Origin: Hyposmocoma kahamanoa
Lineage: Eukaryota > Arthropoda > Insecta > Lepidoptera > Cosmopterigidae
Direction of reading: 5' to 3'
DNA length: 64,000 nucleotides
NCBI RefSeq assembly: GCF_003589595.1
Contig: NW_020653397.1
Coordinates: forward strand, 871,725 to 935,724
The notes beneath the pieces were generated by a model, which saw nothing but the letters and a program-made list of their open reading frames with translations, was not told where the DNA came from and made no database searches. This document shows positions 39,701 to 49,600 of this stretch, piece by piece. Each line of letters opens with the position of its first letter. Position 1 is the first letter of the stretch. The translations under genes were made by a program, and so were the position numbers.

Positions 39701-39845
39701 AACCTGCATCTATATGTGCTAATATGCCGATATTTCGAATTTTTTCGATATTGTTGTTATTGCTATCTGTTTTACTGTAATAACGCCGAAGTTTTGCATT
39801 TTTCACAAGTTTTTTGTAAAAATTTGCAAAACAATAGGTCGTCAT
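19164..39845 (-). CDS. GFM2: Ribosome-releasing factor 2, mitochondrial (EF-G2 / GFM2)
   Basis: A mitochondrial EF-G paralogue: a GTPase that works with the ribosome recycling factor to split post-termination mitoribosomes. Fourteen coding exons on the minus strand: 39845-39704, 39507-39379, 38419-38282, 38035-37847, 37335-37151, 34556-34233, 32655-32566, 31983-31794, 30648-30493, 28505-28283, 25698-25581, 22204-22109, 21171-21025 and 19325-19164. They join in phase to 762 residues, close to the usual length. The start at 39845 opens a Lys/Arg/Tyr-rich, acid-poor leader of about 30 residues that fits a mitochondrial targeting signal. G-domain motifs: P-loop [13 protein letters not shown] near residue 40, RGIT near 86, DTPGH 107-111, NKMD 161-164, CGSSYKN 290-296. 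Later domains show [24 protein letters not shown] near 515, [10 protein letters not shown] and a C-terminal [13 protein letters not shown]. An AATAAA on this strand at 19062-19057 is a likely polyadenylation signal. Introns carry SINEs, LINE ends and MITEs. Confidence 0.95.
19480..20165 (-). mobile_element. LINE 3' fragment, partner of 28610-29000
   Basis: The minus-strand frame gives [20 protein letters not shown] then DAVKELN. Long parts (CGCATGCCAAG, GTGAAATGTACG, CATTGTTAACTACATTT) recur on the opposite strand at 28610-29000. Both lie in GFM2 introns. Frames are interrupted, so it is inactive. Confidence 0.65.
21320..21610 (+). repeat. Repeat C copy
   Basis: Nearly full length, from AAGTAGCAGTAGAGCTCCTT to a TATTATAAAAAAAATAAA end. 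A second scrap at 20535-20600 holds only the 3' end. It lies in GFM2 intron 12. Confidence 0.75.
22577..23028. mobile_element. Penelope-like terminal modules split by SINE B
   Basis: Left part 22577-22681 and right part 22887-23028 are inverted relative to each other: TAGGAAATGAAACTATTTTT then CCGGATTTAAATCGC on the left, and the reverse complement (GATTTAAATCCGGAAAAATAG) on the right. Next to the right copy is a conserved GGGCGCGAAACGTTGG stretch. A family-B SINE (22683-22886) is inserted between. It lies in GFM2 intron 11 (between exons at 25581 and 22204). Confidence 0.65.
22683..22886 (-). mobile_element. SINE B nested in Penelope-like modules
   Basis: A full-length head-to-tail copy on the minus strand, with TTCGGCATGG as a single-base variant near box A. 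It separates the two inverted Penelope-like modules. Confidence 0.9.
23570..24040 (-). repeat. Dispersed LINE-like 3' repeat
   Basis: It begins after a T-rich run with AAACTTTATTGACCACAATA and GGCGGACTTAATGCTAAAAG, then an AT-rich middle, then GGTAGAGCGTTCCAGAGCCG. In reverse it has a short ORF-like end, then a polyadenylation-like signal and A tail, as expected for a truncated LINE. It lies in GFM2 intron 11. Confidence 0.45.
24749..25182 (+). mobile_element. SINE A, tail-body-tail copy with target duplication
   Basis: Structure: a 72-bp tail (about 24748-24819), a full body with box A and box B (24820-25115), then a second tail identical to the first. Short ACATACATACAT repeats flank the whole unit on both sides and may be a target-site duplication, although they are simple sequence. 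It lies in GFM2 intron 11. Confidence 0.9.
25318..25515 (+). repeat. Repeat C copy with internal deletion
   Basis: It keeps both ends (GTAGCAGTAGAGCGCCTCGT and GGTATTATAAAAG) but lacks about 100 bp in the middle. Confidence 0.7.
26636..27350. mobile_element. D element carrying a nested E element
   Basis: Ends CATCGAGTATATAACCAG (26636) and GGTTAAATACTCGATG (27350). The D sequence is interrupted at 26721-26990 by an E element. Flanks GGTACATG / GATACATT could be a decayed 8-bp duplication. It is in the reverse orientation to 15963-16441. Confidence 0.82.
26721..26990. mobile_element. E element (foldback MITE), nested
   Basis: Nearly palindromic: CGACCCTTCCTACGTAAAG at the left and CTTACGTAGGAAGGGTCG at the right, with inner arms CGAAATTGCCAAGTTTACAG / AACTTTACAGGGGAGCGTTTT-type complements. 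It is inserted in a D element. Confidence 0.8.
27538..27952 (+). mobile_element. SINE A, dimer-like copy
   Basis: A truncated first unit (CACGGTATGG to the tail, 27538-27690) is followed by a second unit with head, box A/B and linker, which stops at GTTTGTATTAATA. It lies in GFM2 intron 10. Confidence 0.8.
27965..28250 (-). repeat. Repeat C copy
   Basis: The minus-orientation copy begins with a T-rich run and ATAATACCAAGTGGCGGGAT, and ends near AAGGAGCTCTATTGATGTTA. Confidence 0.75.
28610..29000 (+). mobile_element. LINE 3' fragment, inverted relative to 19480-20165
   Basis: It shares ATTAGCACCCAAATTATTTA, AATTCCAATTGTTGTAG and the ATATTCGCATGCCAAG block with the fragment near exon 14. It lacks an intact frame. 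It is positioned in GFM2 intron 9 between exons 10 and 9. Confidence 0.6.
29181..29390 (+). mobile_element. SINE B
   Basis: Box A (GGCCGAACGGTTACC) is intact and box B has changed to GTTTCGATTCCC. The body matches with scattered substitutions, so it is older than the 6412 copy. It lies in GFM2 intron 9. Confidence 0.88.
30112..30418 (-). repeat. Repeat C copy
   Basis: Full-length minus copy ending in AAGGAGCTCTACTGCTACTA, 75 bp from GFM2 exon 9. Confidence 0.78.
30752..30925 (+). mobile_element. SINE A, short copy with tRNA-like head
   Basis: The head here (TCCGTAGCTCAGTTGGGAGA) is closer to a genuine tRNA 5' half than in other copies; box B GGTTCGAATCC and the usual tail follow. It lacks the upstream GAATAGCGACAT region. 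It lies in GFM2 intron 8. Confidence 0.8.
31420..31722 (-). repeat. Repeat C copy
   Basis: Full-length minus copy ending in the same AAGGAGCTCTACTGCTACTA, about 70 bp from GFM2 exon 8. Confidence 0.78.
32046..32513. mobile_element. D element with 8-bp target duplication
   Basis: 468 bp, flanked by TATGTATG at 32038-32045 and 32514-32521. The interior matches 15963-16441 in the same orientation. It lies in GFM2 intron 7, about 55 bp from both neighbouring exons. Confidence 0.85.
32990..34217 (+). mobile_element. Decayed LINE 3' end interrupted by a Penelope-like fragment
   Basis: Broken frames give [50 protein letters not shown] and [19 protein letters not shown], then [12 protein letters not shown]. 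The tail [15 protein letters not shown] resumes after 33905, and AATAAACGAATTATTATT ends the element. It lies within GFM2 introns 5-6 territory (between exons 34233 and 32655). Multiple stops show it is inactive. Confidence 0.75.
33513..33905 (+). mobile_element. Penelope-like element fragment (RT N-terminal region)
   Basis: The fragment starts with ATCGAGTTCTTAGGTTTTCG and the end module CCGGATTTAAATCGCG that also occurs at 22577-23028 and 56751-56845. Its frame reads [19 protein letters not shown] then [16 protein letters not shown], resembling the N-terminal part of Penelope-like reverse transcriptases (DKGN motif followed by a Tyr and a Leu-Leu-x-Asp pattern). It then stops. It is inserted in the LINE remnant around it. 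Confidence 0.7.
34685..34865 (+). repeat. Repeat C copy, 5' part
   Basis: TTTAGTAGCAGGAGAGCTCC through CACGTGGCACTTAGGGTGAC, cut before the 3' end. A 3' scrap of the family lies at 36490-36555. Confidence 0.7.
35100..36290 (+). mobile_element. LINE 3' part with nested SINE A
   Basis: A 170-codon frame (35160-35669) holds [35 protein letters not shown] and [17 protein letters not shown], the conserved tail of LINE reverse transcriptase ORFs. After a frameshift it continues NKIPEHI and, beyond a SINE A insertion at 35777-35991, [17 protein letters not shown]. The 3' UTR has GGAATAAATAATC and ends in a TTTGACTTTGAC run near 36270. It is 5'-truncated, and antisense to GFM2 within its intron 5. 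Confidence 0.85.
35777..35991 (-). mobile_element. SINE A inserted in a LINE, 12-bp target duplication
   Basis: TTTAAAAACTAC occurs at 35765-35776 and 35992-36003, directly flanking the SINE. Removing it restores LINE sequence. The copy is 5'-truncated just upstream of box A. Confidence 0.92.
36625..36848. repeat. (ACGC)n then (CA)n microsatellite with a 10-N gap
   Basis: A tetranucleotide run of CACG units with a few variants (GGCA, CTCG) runs to about 36782 and is broken by 10 Ns at 36712-36721. It then decays into CA repeats up to about 36848. It lies in GFM2 intron 5. All open frames across it are low-complexity and encode nothing. The true length is unknown because of the gap. Confidence 0.97.
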
Positions 39846-40683
39846 TTCTGCTGTAACTTTTTTTCAGCTGCTATCAGTATCAACCGTCAAATTGACAGTG
39901 TCAAATTTGACAAAAAAAATGGCGGGTTTTAATCATAGAGATAAGGTTTTAATAGTTGCATTTTTTCTTATTATCCATTCTCTAAGCATTTTTTTTACAC
40001 GAAATAATTTTTAGTTTATTTCATAAATTTAGTATATAGGTACGGTTTATTTATATTACGTTGTGCGTTTCTTGATTATTTGTTACCATTAAGCTGATGG
40101 CTCTGAAGCCAATGCTTTAAATAAATAAATAATTGACTGTGTGTCATTCGGTTTTTTTAATATTAATGGCTTTGCCTTCGCATTCGTATTTAGCCAATGA
40201 AATGGGAAAGCAGAGGTACGGAATTTAAAGGAAAAAGGATGTGGTAGGTTGGGTGGGTACCTATTATATAATCGGCATACATATTAAAGCTTGATATTAT
40301 TATTTTCGATAAACATATCTTCATTTAGGTCAATAGGTGTGTTAAGAAACCAGTGACAAACGTGTATCTTGTTCCCCTGAATTCGTATATTTATCATGAA
40401 TTATTCTGCTGATCTATAATAAAATATTCCTGTCTAAAAGGATACAAACTTTATACAAAATAAATGAATTAAATAACAAATTTATGTTCGGAAAAAAATT
40501 CAAAAATATTTGAAACAATTGTTCTTCTATCTCATTCCTCTTTCATTATTTTATATTTCTAACTCTTTCCTTCAACAGTGACTATGACATCTCCGTTGAT
40601 TTGTTTGGGTTGAATACGTGACAAATTATTTTTTAGATCATAACGAACCTGTATACAAATTATACCAGAAACAGCTCCTAACG
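39846..40683. promoter_or_regulatory. Shared 838-bp region between divergent GFM2 and XRN2 start codons
   Basis: The two start codons face away from each other with only this stretch between them, so both promoters and 5' UTRs must lie here or in upstream non-coding exons. On the GFM2 side, an imperfect inverted pair (CAAATTGACA / TGTCAAATTTG) and the G-rich motif AAATGGCGGGTTTT sit 35-85 bp from the start. The rest is AT-rich, without an evident TATA box in a fixed place. None of the repeat families of the window was recognised here, which fits functional constraint. A shared promoter is inferred, not shown. Confidence 0.5.
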
Positions 40684-43600
40684 ATGGGAGTACCAGCATT
40701 CTTTCGCTGGCTTAGCCGCAAATACTCCAGTGTCATTGTCGAATGTGTAGAACAGAAGGTATTAAACATAACCTCAAAATATTAACTCATTCTTTCGAAA
40801 AATATTAAGTTTATCACAACAAATGTGTTTTACTTGCAGCCAAAAGATGTAGACGGTCAATTAGAGTACGCAGATTCATCATTACCTAATCCAAATGGGG
40901 TAGAATTCGACAATTTGTATTTGGACATGAATGGTATAATTCACCCTTGCACACACCCTGAAGATAAACCACCGCCAAAGGACGAGGACGAGATGATGGT
41001 GGCCATCTTCGAATGCATTGACCGCCTATTCCGCATCGTCAGACCTAGGAAACTTTTGTACATGGCTATTGATGGAGTTGTGAGTAAGCTTTGGAATATT
41101 TGTCTTTATACATTAATTTAATTTATGTGTTCAATGCTTCTTAAATAACTTGTCTTGTAACTAAGATTGTCATTGGTGTGGGTCTTCTCGGATTTGTATA
41201 GGTGGAAAAGCATCTATGGAGCATCCAAGTGGTGTTTTTTTACAGTCCAGATTGTTGGTAAATTTCACATCAAACTATGTTGTCATAGTAGGCAAGTAAA
41301 AATTGTGGAATTAAGAAATAACGATGTAAAAGTACAAAATAATTACTAAATGAAACCAATAAATACATATTCTCGTTTATAAATGGATAACTAAATATGT
41401 ATAAATGAAAATAGTCACATTTGCAGTAAAATACTGTGAATAACTTCCTTCAATTTTTAAATCATGTTTTTTCACAATACCGAGTTACCACAGTAAGTAT
41501 ATGGCATCGAGTATATAACCAGAAATAGAGAAATATCATTTAATTTATTTGAAAACTATTCTGCCAAATCGTTACGGTGACAACTGCGCTTCGATTGGCT
41601 AGGCCATCTAGCTAGGCGTCTCATGTTCAGCTTGTAGCTGAGCCTGGGTCTCATACCATGTATACCACAGCCTGTGTTGGGTCCCATCTTAGAGCCATTG
41701 GTATACCATAGAAGGCTACTGTCCTTCTATGGTATACCACAAAGCTGCTCACAAAGTGAGACTGTTAGTTTCCCAGTCCTCCCTAATTGGAAATTCTACC
41801 TGGTAGAGTTTTTTAAAATTTTGTTTGGGAAGCATGACTTCAGAAGTCATTCCCAGAACAGAGTGTTCCAGAATTCGTCTTGGGCTGATCTCAATGTCTG
41901 GGAGAGCCATCTACTCCTTAACCTAGTGGTAAGCCTGCACTGGCCTCTCTCTGTATGAATAAATGCAGAGGAGTCAGGTTCAGCAATGCATTTAGGTTTG
42001 CCCCAGGTGTGGTGGACATGGCTCCTGTTGCTAGCAGGCACGCAATGTGCTGTTTAGTTCTCATCACATCATCTTTGGTTTTAGACCCCAACGCAGTCCC
42101 GCCATGCAGCTACAGATACCTAAGGCCATCTTGGCCTTGTTGATCGTATTAGCTTTGTGGTGGTTCCACCTTAGGGTTTGATCTAGAGTTACCCTAGATA
42201 TTTGACTTCTGCGGAAAAGCCCACAGCCCTGCCACCAAGAATTGCTTCCATTACTTTGTCGAAGTTTCCTTCTCCCGGTGAAGGGGACAATGGTTGTTTT
42301 TTCCGCATTGGTTGATAATTCGTTATCTTGACACCACGCGGAAATGGTGTCAAGTGCTCCTTGCATAAGTGATGATATAGTATTTTGGCAGTGCCCGTGA
42401 ACTGTGATCACCAGATCATCTGCATATCCCTGAGAGTCAATATTCAGTTCAGCCAACCTATACAGGAGCTGATCCATAGCAAGAGTCCATAGGAGAGGAG
42501 AAATTACCCCACCTTGCGGGCAACCGCGGAGTTATATTAGTCTTTGTTTTTGTGTTTTTTTTTAAAATGTGGCGTTACAATACATAACGCACACACTCAG
42601 TGTTAAAGTTAAAGTGTGTGCGTTAACAATAAATGGTTTCTATTCTCTTCTATTCTATTCTATTCTATTCAACCCCTTACTGCGGAGGCCACAAGCCAGT
42701 CCCCATGTAACGAGATACTGGCCCTGCAGCTTAAAAGCAAGTTCTGTACCCATCTTGTGGTTGAAGTGTCCACACCTTTGCAGGTTAGGCCCTTCACCAG
42801 AGTATGGATGGGGGTATTGTCCAATGCACCCTCAATGTCTAGAAAGGCACACAGTGCTGTTTGTTTGTCCTCAAACATTCTTTCAACCCTGTCCACAATG
42901 TGGAGCAAAGCTGTCTCTGTGGACTTTCCACTCTGATAGGCATGTTGAGTGTGATGGATAGGACTATATATTAAGGACGAAGTCCTAATGTGATTGTCAA
43001 GTACCTTCTCCATTGCCTTAAGCAAAAATGAGGTTAGGCAGATGGGTCTAAAGAACTTAGCAAGAGAGTAGTCCTTTCTGCCTACCTTCGGTATAAAAAG
43101 GTATAAATACAACTTTACACGTTGTCCATTGCATCGGTATGTGTCCCCAAGCAAAACTGGCTCTGTATATCTTGACCAGGTTTGGCAAGAGTACACTTAT
43201 GCCTTGCTGCAGTAAGAAGGGAGTAATACTGTCCTCACCAGGGGATTTATACGATTTTAACGAGCTTATGGCCCAAGCCACTTTTCGGGGTCTTATTATG
43301 TTGATGTGAATGTAGTGTTGTTGCTGGATTAGTGGGCGTGTCGCACAAGGCCCCCCGGGAAGTGGGTTGACATTAAAAGCGCAAGGGTTTCTATCGTAGA
43401 AGTCGAGAAGGTCCCATCAGGCTTCTTTAACAGTCCTGGTTGATGGGAATTGGCTTTAGCAAGCAGTCTATGTAGACGTGCACCTTGAGGAGCACTAGCA
43501 ATCTCCTCACAGAACCGCCTCCACAATGCTCGCTTGGCCTTCCTTATCTCCTTGTTATAGTTAGTTAGGACGTTCCTGTAGGTCTCCCATTTCTTTGTTA

Positions 43601-46600
43601 GTTTAGCCCTATTAAAGAGCCTTTGAGTTTTCTCTGTTAGCTTTCTCAGTTTTGCATTCCACCACGGAACCTTCCTATGATATAGGAGGTCCGAATTTTT
43701 GGCGGGCAGCTTTCCTCAGAAGCGCTGATGATGCCTCTGGAAGTGACCTCAACAGCTAACTCTAGACTCTGAGTGGTTTTGATCGATTTAGGACACCCTT
43801 GTAGATGCTGCCCTATCTGTTTTTATAGACGTCTCAGGCCGTGTCCCTTGGATTTCTAAATGTAGTGGGGTCTGTAAATGTCTGCCACATTTCCTGCTCC
43901 CAGATAAAATTTTATGTGTTTATGATCCGACATCGACGTCTCGTCACGAACATGCCAGCCGGTTATAAGTCCGGCTAGCCTAACCGTAGAGAAAGTAATG
44001 TCCAGAATTTCCTGTCTTGACCTAGTAACAAAAGTTGGTGTACATATTAAGATACAGCCAATTTGATAGGATAAAATCATATAGTAACTCTCCTCTGTTA
44101 TTGATGTCTGAGCTCCTCCAGGCGGTGTGGTGAGCGTTGGCATCACATCCCACCAGAAGTTCTGCTTTGTGTTTCCGGGCGTATTCCGCCAGTCGTGTCA
44201 GATCTTCCGTGGGATTGTTCTTTTCTGGCCTGAGTGCTACTCCGGGGAAAGAGATATGTCGCTACAAAGTCATCAGTACAGAACTCTGGAATAGGCATAA
44301 TGTTAATGTTTTTGTTATAAACAATGCAGGCTCTGGGTCTACTTCCACAGGTGTTGTAAATCAACTTACCAGCTGCATTGAGTCCCATTATGTTTGTGCA
44401 GTTAATCCAGGGTTCCTGAATGAGGGTGACATCTACGTTGCCTTTCGCGAAGCAACACTCCACCATAACCGTTGCAACCACGGCATGGTGGAGGTTTGCT
44501 TGGAGAACCCTCACCCTATCCCCCGTGGGCGCCATCTAGCGGGGATTGAAGCCCCGGCCTCGTTGCTGCCCCCGACTGCTACGAGGAGGACGAGGCCGTC
44601 CTCGTGAACCTCGTTGGTTGGCAGCCCCAAGCCCTTGCACACGTGCCGAACTGCTGCCACGTGGGTATGGTACCGAAAACCGCAGTCGTGTACTCCCCAA
44701 ACCGTCATTTATGCCATTACTGTGGCAGTTTTTGGTCGAGCCGCCCCTGTACTGGCACTTGTTGATGGCTGCGCTGTTTGCACCACACCTGGGACAGCGG
44801 GTGCTGTCCGAGTGTGCCCAGCCTCCCGTCCGCGATTCTTCTGGGGCGATGCACCCAGAGTCGCCGACGGGGCAGCCCCGTCGCATTTCCCCTGATCCGT
44901 GGAAGACAGGCCAGGCGCAGACACCTACGCTGAGGCTCCCGGCCCCGATTCCTCGAGCGGACTTGTAACCGACCCTGGTTTCGAGACCAAGACACCCCGC
45001 GCAGTGTCGCCACTGAACGTACTTTCCAGACACGCCTTGATTCTCCTAAACGTGACCTGTTTAAAACCAAGGTGTGCCTGGCAATTTGAGGCATGGAGAT
45101 TCTCCAAAGATGGGTCATCAAGAGCGAACGCGACCACCCATCCGTTCGCATTTTCCCTTGTGTGAAGAACCTTCCACACTTCTGCGCGGAGGCCTCTATT
45201 TTGGGCCCCCAGCAGGCTGATGGCTATCTGCACCGACTCACATCCCTTCTTGGGAATGTAGGTGGTGGGCTTCGGAAGCTCGCTCTCCTCAATCAAGGAT
45301 AGCTGGGCTTCCGGCTACGGCTTTAAATTGCCGATCTTTCCCACAAGCCAGTCTGCACTTGCTTGGTCCTTGCAGGTCAAAAGAATCCAGCCTGGCTTGT
45401 GAGAGAGGCCCAGGAACTTCGGTCCCTCGCCATGCGATGTAGTACTCGCTATGGTGCGGACCAGGAACAGCTCCACCAGCTCAATTTGCTCCTCTGACAT
45501 GGGTTCCGAATTCCGGATACCCACGCGGTACCGGAGCCCGCCATTGAAAGTAGGTCTGTTCCTGCTTTCAGCTGGCGCTATGGTCCTGGGAGCCTTCCTG
45601 ACATGCTCCTGTGGCGACGCCTCCTCTGACCGTTCACGCTTCTGCGCTTTTGGTTTTGGAGGTGGTTTGGACACCGGAAAATCACTCCAGGGCTTTTCAG
45701 ATAGAGGCAGAGCTTCTGCGTAGCTCATACCTGTTCTCATCAGACCCTGCAGTCTTTTCCGGCGAGACCCGCTCAGCCGAATGCGCGGTTGAGCGGGTCT
45801 TCCCTTCCTATGCAATTGGATTACATAGGAATGGAAGCCACTCGCACGCGTGGAGCTGATATCCCGTTAGTACCTATACATAATATATTAAATATGTTTG
45901 ACATGTTGAATGTGTTTGATGATGCCACAGTGAAACTGTTTTATTTAAGTGGCCATTTTATTGTGCATTCACTGGCTATTCCGCTTCGTCAGATCTTGTA
46001 CAGTTACTCTTGTACAGTCAACAACACATCAAGTTATACACTTTTATTTGAATAATGGCTCCTGTGCAATGGAGCAAGATCCGTCAATGAGTAGCTTAAT
46101 GTGCTGCCATCTGTAAGGGCTATATTGACAATCGTTTTTCTTTTACTCATAGGCTCCTCGTGCAAAGATGAACCAGCAACGGTCTCGCCGTTTCCGTGCC
46201 TCCAAGGAGACTCAAGAGAAGATTGAAGAAGTGGCTCGCATCCGCTCTGAGCTGCAGGCCAAAGGTGCTTATTTACCTCCAGAGAGGCCTAAAGAAGCAC
46301 ACTTTGACTCTAACTGCATCACTCCAGGCACTCCTTTTATGGACAGACTTAGCAAGTGTCTGCATTATTATATTCATGACAGGTTTGTTTTATTTTCGCT
46401 CTATATAAGTTTTAGTTTAAAGTTTTTTTTAATTTGTTGAAATTCTCGTGCCCGACTTCACTAGGATGTAGACCTAGTGATCTATCAACCCCACAGACCA
46501 CATAAATTCTTTTCTTTCTTCCGTGTGCAATCCAATAATATTCTTAAATACAGAATAGTAATAAGTACATACAAAACATATAATATGTAGTTAGAATATA

Positions 46601-49600
46601 ATTTATGTAGTTAGATAACGCAAATAGATAATTTTCATCGTCTTCTTATTTAAGAGCCAGATTCTTATCGGTGTAGCCTTCTCCACTCCTCACGGTTCAT
46701 AGCCAGTTCTTTGACCTCTTTATAGCTGTTCACTTTGATCTTCTTTTTTATTTGTTCACTATATGCCTCTTCCTCTTTTTCTTTTCCCCTCAATTATCAC
46801 TCTCACAAATTCGTCATTACGCAACAATTGTCCAAACAGTTTTTCACTTCTCTCTATTGCATTCTAAAAGACTTCTCTCCTCCGCAACCCTTTCCAAAAC
46901 TTCTTCATTTGGTGTCTCTTCAATCCATTTTATTTTTTCCATTCGCTTTCAATACCACATTTCAATTGTCCATGTCTTGCATCCATACAGTGCGGTACTC
47001 CAGACATAGGTTTTGATGAATCTTATTATGTTTTTTTTTATAAAGCCCGTTTTGCTATTGCGATTCTAGTCATTATGTCAGTGGTACATTTGGAATCTTC
47101 TGGGATAACACTACCAAGATATTTTAAATGTGTTATCTGCTCTACTGGAATGTCAGTTATTTTGATGGGTGTAATTTTGGAATACATAATTGTAAATAAA
47201 TAAAGAGGCCCAACGATTTTTAAGATGCGTTTTATTTGAAAAAACAAAAAGCTCATTGAAATAGTGTAAACTAACTTTAACTCGCTTTTGCCAATTTTAC
47301 AAATGAAAGTTATGTCACTGTTTTACCGGAGGTGCCATATTTTAATTACAAAATTGCTGATATATATTTTTAGATTGAACAACGACCCTGGCTGGCGTGG
47401 CATTAAGGTAATTCTCTCTGATGCAAACGTACCTGGAGAAGGAGAACACAAGATTATGGATTACATTCGAAGGCAGAGAGGTAACTATAGATACAAAAAT
47501 GTGTAAAACATTTTACACTTAAAAATTTAAGTAAAAACTTCCCTTCTACTGAATATACGAATCAATTCTGATACCAGTTGTGTGTGGTTGACTCTTAATT
47601 TCAAAGTCATGATTAATATTTTCCTAATGGCGGACACACTAGGCTTGTCGCTAGTGTCAGTTTCGAGGTATGCGATCAGTTAATGTTGATCAACAGTGTC
47701 GAAGAGTGCAGACTGATAACATTGGTAAAAAATGCCAACATTAAGGCAGCAGCCAGGTATTTATTTCTGAAAGAACCTCTTCAACGAACTGCTGTTGTGG
47801 AGGTTATACTTGAGATGAAAAAGAGCAATCATGGACGGACAACAAACTCAACTGTCTATTCTATTTCTTTAATGGCGGCCACTAGTCTTGGGCCAGTGTC
47901 AGTTTCGATTAATTATGTCAGTTAATATTGTCAAGTAACGTCAACGTTTCGGTAGCAGCAAGGCATTTATTTTTAGATGAATCTCTTCCACGGAATGCTG
48001 TTGTGGAGATCATACCTGGGGTAAAAAAAAAACAATCATGGACAAACAAAGGATTAAAGCATTGTATTATTAGAGCGTATAAAATCACACAAAATGTTAA
48101 TAAAGGGACAGTACACATAAAGAAGGAGGGATTTAAGGTTAATAGGACGAGGAATGGAAGAAGGAAGGAGGTCGTACAAGGATGAAGTCAATTTAGGATA
48201 TTCAAAGAAAATGTGATCAATGTGGTCACATTCACACAAAGAGGTGTCTCTGGCACGGATGTTATTGAGGAACACAGGGGAACAAGTGTGGCCCAGTCTC
48301 AATCTACAGGTCGTTGAAGTGGTTGCCTTACTAGCTTCGCGAAACCTAAAAAACCATTGTTTCACTGGGATGTTATTTTGAACGTCGGCATAGTACGCGC
48401 CTTTCTCTTGGCTAGTTCGAACCTAGTACGCATGCCAGTCCAAATCTAGACGATCCTTAGCTTACGAAGTCAGGCCATGAATTCAACTGTCTCAACATTG
48501 GAGAAATCATATCAAGTATAAACGAGACTTCAAATTAAATGTCAAAGTCTAAGTTGCGCTACGATTGAAAAGTAAATTCTAAAAACGCATTAAATTATTT
48601 AAAAAAAATCGTATTTTTTGCACCATTTTTACTTCATTCATGTGTCGTAATGAATCTAAGTTTTAGTAAGGGGACGAACAAGTCGTGCGCCTGATTGTAA
48701 GCGTCACGCCTAGCCATAACAGTTACAGTGCCACTCAGAGCTTTAAATTGCAAAGATCTGAGGGGCACTGCCACTGCGCCCGTCACCTTAAGACAACAGT
48801 TGACAAGTCCCATGTGCCTGTAATTTCACCAGCACCCTTACCCTTCTAAGCCGGAATGCAGTAATGCTAACATTACTGCTTGGCGTCAAAAATAGGTAAG
48901 GTAGCAGTACTTCCTTCTACGTACGTACTTCCTTTCACAAGAAGCTCTACTACTACTTATTAATGACAATGGTCATATCCAGCTCAACCGGACCACGATC
49001 CGAACACACAGCACGTCCTCTGCGGCGCGGACGCCGACCTGATCATGCTGGGGCTGGCCACTCACGAGCCCAACTTCACCATCATACGAGAGGAGTTCAA
49101 GCCCAACAAACCTCGCCCTTGTGACGTTTGTGGACAGCTAGGTTAGTAAAAACGAGGAATCTTTAAATGGTGCCAAATTGAATAACGTCGCTCACTAACA
49201 AACATCATAACAAACATCTTGCTTAAATGTATTAAGTTAATAAATTAAAGAGGTATAACTTAACTAATTACAATTCTAATTACAAACATTACTGTATTTA
49301 CTATATATTACACCATATTTTTATCTTTTGTTTATAAAATTACACAGAAATCATTTTACTGTTAAAATAACGGCAACAATAATGATCATTCTGGTTAACC
49401 AGAAAAGCGTCTTCATTCCCTTATCACACATACGCATGAAAAATAGTTGCTTCCCTAATTTCTGTTAAGTTTGAGGTTATTAAATTTTGGACAGGCCATG
49501 AAATGAAGGAGTGCACTGGCACGACCCCGGACGCGTCACTGGTCCGATCAGACCCTGCCTTCGGCAACCAGGACAACTTTATCTTCGTGCGCCTCAGCGT

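Noticed and set aside
44546..45302. Plus-strand Pro/Arg-rich frames of 90-140 codons
   Set aside because: Antisense shadows of the LINE ORF1 region.
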